Shown here: piece by piece, positions 1 to 8,531 of the stretch
How positions within the stretch are numbered: the first letter of the stretch is position 1
Layout of the letters: the number at the start of each line of letters is the position of its first letter
DNA from: Acidobacteriota bacterium
Lineage (GTDB): Bacteria; Acidobacteriota; Terriglobia; Acidiferrales; UBA7541
Length of the DNA: 64,000 bases
Direction: 5' to 3'
Assembly (NCBI GenBank): GCA_013289855.1
Contig: JABCZD010000005.1
Coordinates: 1 to 64,000 of the forward strand
Notes under the pieces: generated by a model
Told to the model about the DNA's origin: nothing
Database searches by the model: none
What the model saw: the letters and a program-made list of their open reading frames with translations, nothing else
Translations under genes and position numbers: made by a program

Positions 1-53
1 ACCACCTGCCATTTCTCTTCCGGGGAACGATCTACGCGTGGTTTTCTGCCCAT
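1..53 (-). CDS. IS3-family transposase OrfA, N-terminus only (partial)
   Basis: An ATG at 53-51 opens a reading frame that runs off the left edge. The 17 visible residues start MGRKPRVDRSPEEKW, matching the basic N-terminus seen in IS3-family OrfA helix-turn-helix proteins. A strong AGGAGG ribosome-binding site lies just upstream of the ATG. OrfA would bind the element ends and, by frameshifting with OrfB, form the transposase. The piece is too short to tell whether the element is intact. Confidence 0.55.
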   Translation of the reverse strand, partial: MGRKPRVDRSPEEKWQV

Positions 54-122
54 GTTGCCTCCTGTCTTGGAGGCCCTGATCTTACCCAACTGAAGCGTCT
101 AGTTTTAGCGGGGAGCACTACA
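1..122 (-). mobile_element. Left-truncated end of an IS3-like insertion sequence
   Basis: Read on the minus strand, the stretch starting at 122 begins TGTAGTGCTCCCCGCTAAAA, which resembles the terminal inverted repeats of IS3-family elements. It is followed about 70 bp later by the start of an OrfA-like transposase gene. Only the promoter-proximal end lies in the window; the rest is beyond the left edge. The terminus at 122 is inferred from the TG end and was not confirmed by a target duplication. Confidence 0.55.
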
Positions 123-887
123 GTTCCATAGGCGCTTCCTTGATTCTTCAGCTACGACATATTCGGACAGCACTTGCATTTGGACAGCGCCTGCAGAATA
201 CTCTAAACGGCATAGCGAATAAATAGCGAAAGATGATCTAACGATCTTACTCTCGCGTCTAATTTCTGGAGGGCGCAGGATTTCGACTCTACCTGCTCCG
301 CGACTTAGCCAGCGACGCTAACTACGAATCCGAGATAGAGTGCCCCCCTTTTCGAACGCACTCGCACAGCCGCCGCATCGACCGCAAATCCGAATACAGC
401 CCATAACTTCCCTTGGCTTCCAACCCCCTGATTCGCTTGCCTTTGACACTCCGTTCGAATGACTAACAAGATAACACTTGACAGCCAGTTATCGTTATGC
501 TATCATGCTCCGTGATATTCACCCTCCAGCTCGCAAGCGATCCCCGGGCCTTACCCGGCGCCCGCCCCGTATCTACTTTGCAAACATTTCCTCGCCCTAA
601 CTCCCCTGGAATGAATACTTGCGAATCGATATCAAAACAAAGGACTTTAAGTACCTCTGTTATGACATCCTTTCGGGAATCGCAGGGGGTAGGGCGATTA
701 TCGTTAACCAGCGATCCGCCAAAGCCAGGCCGTCTGAAGGAGCCTCGCGACCAAAGGACCGTCTCGGGCGACATTCTCCTCCCGCCCCCAGCGCCATCCT
801 TCTGTTATCATCCCGCCTCGCATCCTCACCCGCGGCGAGAAGATCGTTTGCCGCGAGCCGCTCAATTGGCGCGAACAGGGAGACCCG
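123..887. other. Intergenic region, no credible gene
   Basis: About 765 bases between the insertion-sequence end and the transporter gene. Open frames at 463-774, 497-898 and 619-891 overlap each other on both strands, lack ribosome-binding sites and resemble no family. The stretch from about 200 to 480 looks more AT-rich than the neighbouring genes. It probably holds the transporter promoter and sequence disturbed by insertion of the element. Confidence 0.5.
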
Positions 888-2177
888 ATGAGCTTTAGCT
901 CCAGGCTGCACGAAATCCGCGACGGCTTCGAGCGCCCCTTCTGGGTCGCCAACATCAGCGAGATCTTCGAGCGCCTCTCTTACTATGCGGTGTTCGCCTC
1001 GCTGGTGCGCTATCTCCACGAAGTCCTGAACTTCCCGACCGAGCGTGCCACGGACCTGACCGGCCTATTTGGTGGCTTGGTTTGGTTCTTAGCCATTTTT
1101 GGCGGAGCCATCGCCGATCGTCTCGGTTTTCGCCGCGCCCTCTCCCTCGCGTACCTGATTCTTGCCAGCTCCTACTTCCTGCTCGGCTCCATTGGGGCAT
1201 CGTGGTTCGCGCCAGTCAGAAACCTCGTGCCCCTGGTCGTTCTGGCTACCTTCCTTTTGGTTCTGCCGCCGCTTGGCGTCGCACTGGTGAAACCGTGCGT
1301 GGTCGGTACCACCGCGCGCGCCTCCAAAGAAAACGTCCGCTCCATCGGCTACTCCATCTATTACACGCTCGTTAACATCGGCGGCGCGCTCGGCCCGTGG
1401 CTGGCCGGCATAATCAACGAAAAGCTCCCGACCAATGTCGTGTTCCGCATGGCGGCGCTAAGCGTGTTCCTGATGTTTTTCCTCGTCCTGGTGTTCTTCA
1501 AGGACCCGCAACGTTCCGGCGACACAAAAACGGCGAGCTTCGACGAAACCCTGCGCAACTTCGCCAAGGTTCTCGCCAATCCTAAATTCATGATTTTTCT
1601 GCTTATTTTTTCCGGCTACTGGATCGTCTACTGGCAGGAGTTCATCACCCTGCCGCTGTATGTGCATGACTACATCAATCCGCTCACAAATACCGACAAA
1701 ATGCTGTCCACCGGCCCAATGGTGGTCATTGCGCTTACCGTCGCCATGAGCGTAGCCAGCAAGAAGATGGCGCCCTTTCGCGCTGTACTCCTGGGCACGC
1801 TGATTTCCATGCTCGCCTTCACCATCCTGGCAATCCATCCCACGGTCATCGCCGCATACGCCGCACTCATAGTCATCGCGCTCGGCGAACTCACCCAGCA
1901 ACCGCGCTATTACGACTACATCTCGCGCCTCGCTCCGGTTGGGCAGCAAGGCACATACATGGGTTTCGCCTTCCTGCCCATTGGCATCGGTGCACTCGTC
2001 GCCGGACGTATCGGCGGCGCACTGTTGCACCAATTCGGCGAAGTCCAGCGCAAGCCGCAACTCTTCTGGTGGGCCATCACCGCCATCGGCGTAGCCACCA
2101 CGCTTTTGTTATGGATTTACGATCGTGTAGTGAAACCTTCAGAAGTGAAGTCGTCCGATGCAGGCGCAAATGCCTAG
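888..2177 (+). CDS. MFS transporter, POT (peptide transporter)-like
   Basis: A 429-residue inner-membrane protein with about 12 hydrophobic segments. An N-terminal FERLSYY motif (residues 27-33) and the loop GGAIADRLGFRR (72-83) resemble the proton-dependent oligopeptide transporter branch of the major facilitator superfamily, as does the NIGGALGP motif near residue 165. POT members import di- and tripeptides or other small solutes with protons; the substrate cannot be read from sequence. The ATG at 888 follows GGGAG at a good distance. It is convergent with the TPR gene and ends 14 bp before it. Confidence 0.8.
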   Translation: MSFSSRLHEIRDGFERPFWVANISEIFERLSYYAVFASLVRYLHEVLNFPTERATDLTGLFGGLVWFLAIFGGAIADRLGFRRALSLAYLILASSYFLLGSIGASWFAPVRNLVPLVVLATFLLVLPPLGVALVKPCVVGTTARASKENVRSIGYSIYYTLVNIGGALGPWLAGIINEKLPTNVVFRMAALSVFLMFFLVLVFFKDPQRSGDTKTASFDETLRNFAKVLANPKFMIFLLIFSGYWIVYWQEFITLPLYVHDYINPLTNTDKMLSTGPMVVIALTVAMSVASKKMAPFRAVLLGTLISMLAFTILAIHPTVIAAYAALIVIALGELTQQPRYYDYISRLAPVGQQGTYMGFAFLPIGIGALVAGRIGGALLHQFGEVQRKPQLFWWAITAIGVATTLLLWIYDRVVKPSEVKSSDAGANA

Positions 2178-2191
2178 CGCCGCGAACTTCG

Positions 2192-2674
2192 CTAATTCAC
2201 CATGCGCTGCAGCGATTCCAGCGCTTGCCGGGCCAGCGAATACCGCGGCTCGATTTGCAGCGCTTCCTCGAAGCACCGCCGTGCCCGCCCGTACATCTCT
2301 TTTCCCAGATACGCGCGGCCCAGGTTGTAATGCGGGAAATGGCGCGGCTCGTAACGCTGCGCCTCCACGGCGCGTTCCAGCCAAGGAATGGCTTCGTCAA
2401 AGCGGTTCAGCTCAATCAGATACGCGCCAATGTCGTTGTACGGATTGCCAAACTCCGGATCCAGATCGATGGCGCGCCGGCACTCCGCGATGGCCTCATC
2501 GATGCGTCCCTGAAAGTGATAGGTCCAGCCCAGGAACGTATGCGCCTCCGCCGTCGGATGCAAATCCAGCGAGGACTGGTACAGCTCCACGGCCCGTTCG
2601 TAATCGCCTTCCATCTGAGCCTGATAGGCATCCTGCAGCACTTCCCATGCGCGGGTCAGAGTTTCCTGGCTCAT
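2192..2674 (-). CDS. TPR-repeat protein
   Basis: A 160-residue soluble protein with about three to four tetratricopeptide repeats. Typical TPR signatures are AEAHTFLGWTYHFQGRIDEA, then NPYNDIGAYLIELNRFDEA, then PHYNLGRAYLGKEMYGRARR. No signal peptide or membrane segment is visible, so it is probably a cytoplasmic protein-interaction scaffold. It stands alone, convergent with the transporter. The partner is unknown. Confidence 0.8.
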   Translation of the reverse strand: MSQETLTRAWEVLQDAYQAQMEGDYERAVELYQSSLDLHPTAEAHTFLGWTYHFQGRIDEAIAECRRAIDLDPEFGNPYNDIGAYLIELNRFDEAIPWLERAVEAQRYEPRHFPHYNLGRAYLGKEMYGRARRCFEEALQIEPRYSLARQALESLQRMVN

Positions 2675-2966
2675 GCTTCATAGTTAGCATGCAGGTTGGC
2701 AGGCGTCAAAAGTACGAAGGTACAAGTCGTGCGCGGATGGAAACCTGTACCAAGTGCCGGGTGCTAGTGCTCGCAAAGCAATCAGTAACGAAAGAATTAG
2801 CGCGTAGCAGAGTGGCAATTTCCCCGGCAAACGTACAAAATAAAGGCGCACTCGCTCCGCTAGAACGACCCTTTTTCGATAGAAGTCTCGGCAGAAGTTA
2901 CGCTAGAAGTCTCGCTGGAAGCTGTTTCGACGGAAGAATGATGGCTTCGCAATTCAGGGGGAAACA

Positions 2967-3368
2967 GTGAAACGGAATTTGCTCATTCGGAATATTACGA
3001 TGCTTGGTGCCGCGGCCCTGGCCGTTACCGTCGCCGTCTTCGCGCAGGATGCACCCGCGAAGAAACCCGCTCCGAGCACCGCCACGCCAGCAGCAGCAAA
3101 ACCTTCTCCCGCCGCGGTCGCCCGCGGCAAGGAAGTCTTCGACAAGAAATGCGCCGTCTGCCACTACGCGGACAGCGACGCCAAGAAAATCGGCCCAGGC
3201 CTGAAGGACATCTCCAAGCGCGGCACTTTCACCGTCAACGGCAACAAAGTCACTGAAGACTCGCTGAAAACATGGATCGAAAACGGCGATTCGCTCATGC
3301 CGCCGTTCAAGGAAGTTTTGGAAGCGCCGCAAATCAAGGACGTGGTCGCCTACGTTCGCACGCTGTAA
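2967..3368 (+). CDS. Small secreted cytochrome c
   Basis: A 133-residue class I cytochrome c. A signal peptide covers about residues 1-27 and an Ala/Pro-rich linker follows. The haem attachment site CAVCH is at 62-66, and Met111 in the SLMPPF segment is the likely sixth ligand. It would carry electrons in the periplasm. Translation starts at GTG 2967 behind AGGGG. The 290 bases upstream hold a short degenerate repeat (AGAAGTCTCG-like units near 2880-2930) and no gene. A hairpin repeat lies just downstream. Confidence 0.88.
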   Translation: MKRNLLIRNITMLGAAALAVTVAVFAQDAPAKKPAPSTATPAAAKPSPAAVARGKEVFDKKCAVCHYADSDAKKIGPGLKDISKRGTFTVNGNKVTEDSLKTWIENGDSLMPPFKEVLEAPQIKDVVAYVRTL

Positions 3369-3409
3369 TTTTTTGCGCAGCGCGGCCGTCGCCAGGAGCA
3401 GTAAAAGTA

Positions 3410-3432
3410 GTAGCGACGCCCTTTAGGGTGTC
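3410..3432 (+). repeat. GTAG-led hairpin repeat (copy 1)
   Basis: GTAGC followed by a 7-bp stem, GACGCCC (3415-3421) with GGGTGTC (3426-3432), and a TTTA loop. It belongs to a family of at least seven intergenic hairpins in this window with conserved GTAG lead and TTYA loop but different stems. Confidence 0.6.
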
Positions 3433-3474
3433 AGGAGCCCGCAGCCGCCAAAAAGCATAGCGCACAAAAGAAAC

Positions 3475-3511
3475 GCCCCCGAAAGCTTGAAAGTTTCAAG
3501 CCATCGGGGGC
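3475..3511 (-). terminator. Rho-independent terminator of the HU gene
   Basis: An outer stem GCCCCCGA (3475-3482) pairs with TCGGGGGC (3504-3511), and an inner perfect repeat GCTTGAAA/TTTCAAGC extends it. On the minus strand the stem is followed by a T-rich tract. It lies 22 bp past the HU stop codon. Confidence 0.85.
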
Positions 3512-3532
3512 CAAGACAGAAGAAATGGATCG

Positions 3533-3826
3533 TTACTTGAGGATGGCGTCCTTGAACGCCTTCGACGGGCGCAGCCGAACCACGGTCTTCGCCTTGATCT
3601 TAATGGCCTCTCCCGTTTGCGGGTTGCGGCCCATGCGAGCTTTGCGATGCGCCTTCACCACGCGGCCGATGCCGGGGATGACGAACTTGCCTGCGCCGCC
3701 CTTGGACTCCTTCACCGCCAGCTTGAACAGCTCTTCAAAAAACAACGCTGCGGTTTTCTTCGGTGAGCCGATTTTCTCGGCCATGTGGGACACGATCTTT
3801 GTCTTGCTCAAAGGCTTGGCTGCCAT
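3533..3826 (-). CDS. hup: HU family DNA-binding protein
   Basis: A 97-residue histone-like protein of HU/IHF type. The beta-arm core is recognisable: FVIPGIGRVVKAHRKARMGRNP, broken here as FVIPGIGRV then KARMGRNPQTGE (about residues 47-75), with helical N- and C-termini of normal length. It would bend and compact DNA as a dimer in the nucleoid. An AGGAGG ribosome-binding site lies upstream of the ATG, and a strong terminator follows, so it is monocistronic. Confidence 0.93.
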   Translation of the reverse strand: MAAKPLSKTKIVSHMAEKIGSPKKTAALFFEELFKLAVKESKGGAGKFVIPGIGRVVKAHRKARMGRNPQTGEAIKIKAKTVVRLRPSKAFKDAILK

Positions 3827-4244
3827 CTAGTGTTTTTCCTCCTGATTTTCTTTCGACTTTATTTTGTGCTGCACCCGGTTCCCGGGGTAAGCCGCGAGCG
3901 TACTACCCCATTTTTACTGCAAAAACACTCGGGCCGCAGGAAACTATAGCGAACGCGGGAGGCGAACGCAAGGCCAAAGCACAAGAAAGGCCGGAAAAAT
4001 AAGGGTTTTTTGATGCAGGGTGTGAAAAACGCGATGAAATCAGGGTTTTTTGCCGCCGCAGGACGGCATGGCGCGGCCGGCGTGCTATTCTGGCTCGCGT
4101 GAAAATGTTGCGCGGCACCGATACGGCAACTACGCAGAGCGAACGCGGCGACGACACATAACGACGCGGCAACCACAGCACCGACGCGGAAACGATACGC
4201 ATTAAAGAAATCTGCGATGAATTGCCGACGTAAACGGACACTTC
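3827..4244. other. Divergent intergenic region with short direct repeats
   Basis: About 420 bases between HU and the DUF169 gene, with no credible gene. It contains two AGGGTTTTTT direct repeats 40 bp apart (about 4003 and 4043). Nearer the DUF169 start are two exact CGACGCGG repeats at 4162-4169 and 4182-4189, spaced 20 bp, which could be a regulator binding pair. Confidence 0.4.
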
Positions 4245-4964
4245 ATGAATACTGCTGCAAATTTCAAAGAACTCGAACAGCGCATCGCTGCGGCGGTGAA
4301 GCTTTCGCGCCGTCCCGTGGCGGTTTCCTTTCTCGAGGCTATTCCCGCGGATGTGGAGAAATTTGACGGTAGCGAACCGTCGAGCTGCAGTTTTTGGCGG
4401 CTGGCCGCAGCGGGCCGCGTTTTCTATACGTTGCCGCAAAATCATTTTAACTGCGCGGTGGGAGCGTACACGCACAATATCGCGCTTTCGCCGGAGCGTG
4501 AAAAGGAAACCGGGCAGACGTTGAAATTCATGTTTGATCTCGGATACGTGAAGCCGGAGGAAGTTCCGCAGATTCCGCGATTGGCGAAAGCGCCGGTGGC
4601 GATTGTGTACGCGCCGTTAGCGGAAACGCCGACGGTTCCGAGCGTGGTGCTGTTTGCATGCAAGCCTTCCGGAGCGATGCTGCTGAGCGAAGCTGCAAAT
4701 CGCGCAGGTGTGGCCAGTGGAGCGCCGGCGCTGGGTCGGCCGACGTGCATGGCCTTGCCAGCGTCGCTGCAAATGGGCGCAATTCTAAGTCTGGGTTGCA
4801 TCGGGAATCGCGTGTACACCGGACTGGGTGAAGACGAAATGTATTTTGTGTTGCGCGGCCAGGATCTTGCCGCCGTCGCTGGCGCGCTCACGACGATCAC
4901 TTCCGCGAATGCTGCTTTGCGGCTGTATGCGCAAGGGCGGCACGCGGAACTCGCCAGCATTTAG
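4245..4964 (+). CDS. DUF169 family protein
   Basis: A 239-residue protein matching the DUF169 (COG2043) family. Visible hallmarks are PVAVSFL near residue 25, a Cys-containing segment CSFWRLAAAGRVFYT, and HFNCAVGAYTH, followed by GYVKPEEVPQIPRL. No signal peptide or membrane span is seen. Family function is not established; members often sit near metal, corrinoid or redox genes. It precedes the glycan cluster by 77 bp but is probably not part of it. Confidence 0.8.
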   Translation: MNTAANFKELEQRIAAAVKLSRRPVAVSFLEAIPADVEKFDGSEPSSCSFWRLAAAGRVFYTLPQNHFNCAVGAYTHNIALSPEREKETGQTLKFMFDLGYVKPEEVPQIPRLAKAPVAIVYAPLAETPTVPSVVLFACKPSGAMLLSEAANRAGVASGAPALGRPTCMALPASLQMGAILSLGCIGNRVYTGLGEDEMYFVLRGQDLAAVAGALTTITSANAALRLYAQGRHAELASI

Positions 4965-5041
4965 CGGGCTGCTGCAATTCAGGAAAACACTTCGCGGGCA
5001 AGCGCCCCGTCCTTGAGTCGCGGACTGGTGATAAGACACGG

Positions 5042-6061
5042 ATGACTGCTCCACTCTTTACGGTTCTCATCGACACGTTTAATTACGGCAGATATATCGA
5101 GGAGGCGGTGCGCAGCGTGCTGGAGCAGGATTTTCCCGCCGAGCAGGTGGAAATCCTGGTAGTCGACGATGGATCGACGGACGATACGGGGCAGCGTCTA
5201 CAAAAATTTGGCGATGCAATTCGCTATCTGAAAAAACCAAATGGCGGTCAAGCTTCGGCGTTTAACTTTGGATGGCCACATGCCCGTGGAGAATTTATCG
5301 CCCTACTGGACGCCGATGATGTGTGGTTGCCGAACAAATTAAGCAGCATGCATCAAGCATTTCTGAACCATCCCGAGATTGGGATGGCGTTTCACAGGCT
5401 TTATGAATGGACCGAGGACGGGCAGCAATCGCCGCGCGATCATTTTATCGGCGTTCCCGCCATGCGTGTGACGGACTCGCGCTTTTGGCTATTGTGCTAT
5501 CCGATGATGCAGGCCTCCAGCCTGGTGTTTCGCCGTCTGGCGCTGGAGGATTTGCTGCCGATTCCAGCAGTGTTGCGGACACAGGCGGATGCGTATCTCA
5601 CGGCGTTAATTATCTTTCTTTGTCCGGTGATGGGAGTGGACGAATATCTTGCGAAATACCGCATTCATGGGGCAAATCTTTTTGGCAGCGAGAACGCCGG
5701 ACTGAATGAAAGCCAATTGCAAAATCGCATGGCGATGCGCGAGGCGCTGGTTCTGGCAATCGGGGAGTGGCTACGCAAGCATGGAATCGACGCAACGACT
5801 CCGAATATCCGCGACTATCTTAAACAGTGGAGGAAAGCGCAGGAGGCCGACAGCTTTGCGCTGGAATCGCCGAACCGGTGGAGCTACTTTCTGCACTTGC
5901 TGGAATTTCCTATGCTGTATCGCGAGCTGATGACTACGCGGCAGCTGGTTTACAGTTGTTTGCGGGCGCTCGCGGCGCTGGTGCTGGGCTATCAGGGCTT
6001 GCATTTATTCGATGACCGGTACGCTGCTGGTAAGCGCAAGCGGTGGCAAGCAGGCGCGTGA
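5042..6061 (+). CDS. Glycosyltransferase family 2
   Basis: A 339-residue GT-A fold enzyme. The nucleotide-binding start VDDGS is at 41-45 and the DXD-type metal site DADD at 90-93. The C-terminus has hydrophobic stretches that may touch the membrane. It would add a sugar from a nucleotide donor to a growing glycan on the cytoplasmic face. It is the first gene of a co-oriented cluster (5.0-11.4 kb) and is a paralogue of the next gene; both share RSVLEQDFPA/ASVLEQDFPA and NGGQASAFN. Confidence 0.88.
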   Translation: MTAPLFTVLIDTFNYGRYIEEAVRSVLEQDFPAEQVEILVVDDGSTDDTGQRLQKFGDAIRYLKKPNGGQASAFNFGWPHARGEFIALLDADDVWLPNKLSSMHQAFLNHPEIGMAFHRLYEWTEDGQQSPRDHFIGVPAMRVTDSRFWLLCYPMMQASSLVFRRLALEDLLPIPAVLRTQADAYLTALIIFLCPVMGVDEYLAKYRIHGANLFGSENAGLNESQLQNRMAMREALVLAIGEWLRKHGIDATTPNIRDYLKQWRKAQEADSFALESPNRWSYFLHLLEFPMLYRELMTTRQLVYSCLRALAALVLGYQGLHLFDDRYAAGKRKRWQAGA

Positions 6062-6213
6062 CGGACAAAAAACCCGAGCGGCCGTAGCTGTACAGCAGAC
6101 AAAGCGGAGTTGAAAGACGGCGCTGTGGCGTAGACTAGTCGAACAGCTGGAAACTTTTTGATTTGGGGGGACACGTGCAAGACGCGGCGGTGGAGCAGCC
6201 CGCGACCTGATGC

Positions 6214-7290
6214 GTGATTACGATGGGACGTCCGTCCGTCAGCATTCTAATCGATACTTACAACCACGAACGCTTTATCGAAAAAGCGATCGCGAGCGTG
6301 TTGGAGCAAGATTTTCCGGCCGACGAGCGAGAAATTCTGGTAGTAGACGACGGTTCGAGCGATGGCACGCCGGAAATCATCCGAAAATTTGCACCGCAAG
6401 TGCGGATGCTGCGGAAAGTGAATGGAGGCCAGGCCTCGGCCTTCAACGCGGGAATTCCAGAATGCCAAGGCGCGATCGTTGCGTTTTTGGATGGGGACGA
6501 TTGGTGGGCACCAGGCAAGCTTCAGGCGGTATGTGGCGTGCTCGCGGTAGAAGCAGAAGTAGGCTTGGTGGGGCACGGCATCACGGAAGTTTATTCTGAC
6601 GGACGGGAACACACGGAATTGCTGCGCGAAGTTCCGCGGTTTCGTCTGAATTCCCATGATGGAGCGCGGACCTTCCGTTTGCGGAAAAGTTTTTTAGGGA
6701 CTAGCCGGATGACATTTCGTGCAGACGTGCTGCGGCGGATTGGGCAGGTGCCGGAAGCGCTGGGAATCCAAGCCGACGAATACTTGTTCACGCTGGGAGC
6801 GGTGCTTTCCGACGTGCTGATCCTGCGAGAGCCACTGACCTTTTACCGGCTGCACGAATCGAACGCGTTTCAGATTGCGGATGGAAACGCGACGGCGATG
6901 CGCCGCAAATACACGGTGCTTGCAGAGCTGGCCAAATCGCTGAGGAGCAAATTCGAGGAAATGGGAGTGGCGGAGAGTACGGTGAAGATTGTGGTGGATT
7001 CCGTGCAGACGGAGTCTGATTTGATCCGGCTAACGACCCAGAACGGCTGGCCGCTGGAAACATTGCGCGCGGAACTGCAAAACTATCGCATCGCGCACGA
7101 GCATGCTTCGGTCTTGCTGTGGATTTTCAAGGGCCTGACGCTGCTGCCGGCGTGCGTGATGCCGTCACAGTATTACTACGCGCTGCGCCACAAAATCGCC
7201 GCGAGCGGGCTATACCGAAAAGCCCGAGAGAAATGGCTGCCATTCCCGGAGCCGCCGCACGTGGATCGTTACCGGACGACGAGGCCCTGA
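6214..7290 (+). CDS. Glycosyltransferase family 2 (paralogue of upstream gene)
   Basis: A 358-residue GT2 enzyme with VDDGS near 45-49 and the metal-binding DGDD at 93-96. Start is GTG 6214 or, nine bases later, ATG 6223; neither has a strong ribosome-binding site. It is clearly related to the preceding gene, suggesting local duplication with divergence in acceptor specificity. The next gene starts 3 bp after its stop, so they are co-transcribed. Confidence 0.88.
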   Translation: MITMGRPSVSILIDTYNHERFIEKAIASVLEQDFPADEREILVVDDGSSDGTPEIIRKFAPQVRMLRKVNGGQASAFNAGIPECQGAIVAFLDGDDWWAPGKLQAVCGVLAVEAEVGLVGHGITEVYSDGREHTELLREVPRFRLNSHDGARTFRLRKSFLGTSRMTFRADVLRRIGQVPEALGIQADEYLFTLGAVLSDVLILREPLTFYRLHESNAFQIADGNATAMRRKYTVLAELAKSLRSKFEEMGVAESTVKIVVDSVQTESDLIRLTTQNGWPLETLRAELQNYRIAHEHASVLLWIFKGLTLLPACVMPSQYYYALRHKIAASGLYRKAREKWLPFPEPPHVDRYRTTRP

Positions 7291-7293
7291 GGC

Positions 7294-8460
7294 ATGGAGG
7301 AAAAGAGTTCGCCGGCAGAACCGTTAAGAATATTGATGGCCGCTGGAGTGCCGAAGCGGCGAGAAGGCGGCGTTGCGGCGATCGTTTACAATTTGGGGCA
7401 CGAGATGGAGCACCGAGGCCATCAGGTCGCGTATGTTTTTCTGGACGATCTGATAGCGCCAGGCACGGTTTGGGCGCGTTTTTCGGAATTGGTGTTCGCG
7501 GTGCGGCTAGCGCGGCACATTGTGAAAAATCGCGCGAACTTTTCGCTCGTCAATCTACATGCACCAACCGGTTTCATTTACGGAATGCGGCGCCGGTGGA
7601 TTGGAGCGGGAGATTATCCGCCGTACGTGATGTGTTTGCACGGGTTGGAAGAACGGCGCGTGCACGTCATGAGCCGGGAAGCGAAAAAAGGCCGCGCGTG
7701 GAATTTTTCCTGGAGGAATCGCGCGTGGCACCGGCTATACCATCAGCCAAGATTCCGCTGGTCCATCAAAGCGGCGAACGGGGCGCACACGTATAGCCGG
7801 GACGTCTGGACGCTGCTGCAGCTGAAGTACAATCTGGATGCGGAGCGCACGGCTTATATTGCGAATGGAGTGGAACCGCGATTTTTCATCGGGCGCGAGT
7901 ACCGAGAGACGGATGCGCTGCGATTGCTGTACGCGGGAACCTGGCTCGATCAACGCGGTATTTTTTATATTCGAGAGGCGCTGCGAAAGCTTGCGCCGCG
8001 ATTCCCTGGTCTGACGATGACTTTCGCGGGTTGCGCGGTTCCGGCGGAAGAGATCGAAAAGTTTTTTGGCGAAGAACTGAAGAGCTGCGTGGTGGTTCGT
8101 CCTGTGATTGCGGCGGAGCGGATGCCGGAACTCTACGCGGAACACGATGTCCTGCTGTTTCCGTCGCTAATGGAAGGCTTGCCTTCGGTGTTGCTCGAAG
8201 CGATGGCTACAGGTATGTCAGTGATCACGACGGAAACGTGCGGCATGTCTGACGTAGTGGAGCATGGATACAATGGATTGCTGGTGGCTCCGGCAAATGC
8301 AGCAGCCATTGAAGGCGCGGTCGAACGGTTGGCAACGTCGGCGGAGTTACGTCAGAAGCTCGGCGAGACGGCGCGAGAAACTATGAAGCGGTACACCTGG
8401 GAGCGAGCAGGGACGCAACTGGAAGCGTTGTTCATGCGGGTGCTGGAACTGGAAAGATAA
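7294..8460 (+). CDS. Glycosyltransferase family 4 (GT-B fold)
   Basis: A 388-residue GT-B enzyme. The N-terminal Rossmann start RILMAAGVPKRREGGVA and the C-terminal EGLPSVLLEAMATGMSVI (EX7E donor site) are typical of GT4 retaining transferases. It would transfer a sugar from an NDP donor during surface polysaccharide assembly. It starts 3 bp after the GT2 stop. Confidence 0.88.
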   Translation: MEEKSSPAEPLRILMAAGVPKRREGGVAAIVYNLGHEMEHRGHQVAYVFLDDLIAPGTVWARFSELVFAVRLARHIVKNRANFSLVNLHAPTGFIYGMRRRWIGAGDYPPYVMCLHGLEERRVHVMSREAKKGRAWNFSWRNRAWHRLYHQPRFRWSIKAANGAHTYSRDVWTLLQLKYNLDAERTAYIANGVEPRFFIGREYRETDALRLLYAGTWLDQRGIFYIREALRKLAPRFPGLTMTFAGCAVPAEEIEKFFGEELKSCVVVRPVIAAERMPELYAEHDVLLFPSLMEGLPSVLLEAMATGMSVITTETCGMSDVVEHGYNGLLVAPANAAAIEGAVERLATSAELRQKLGETARETMKRYTWERAGTQLEALFMRVLELER

Positions 8461-8531
8461 AAGTGATTGCCAAGACGCTGTCCGCCGTTGGCGATGAACA
8501 GCGAAATCTTGGGAAAGAAAACTGATAAAGA

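Noticed and set aside
463..898. Three overlapping open frames upstream of the transporter gene
   Set aside because: They overlap on both strands, lack ribosome-binding sites and match no family; treated as non-coding.
2158..2970. A 270-codon plus-strand frame covering the TPR gene and the intergenic region
   Set aside because: It is antisense to a clear TPR protein, with a Pro/Arg/Ala-rich composition typical of shadow frames in GC-rich DNA.
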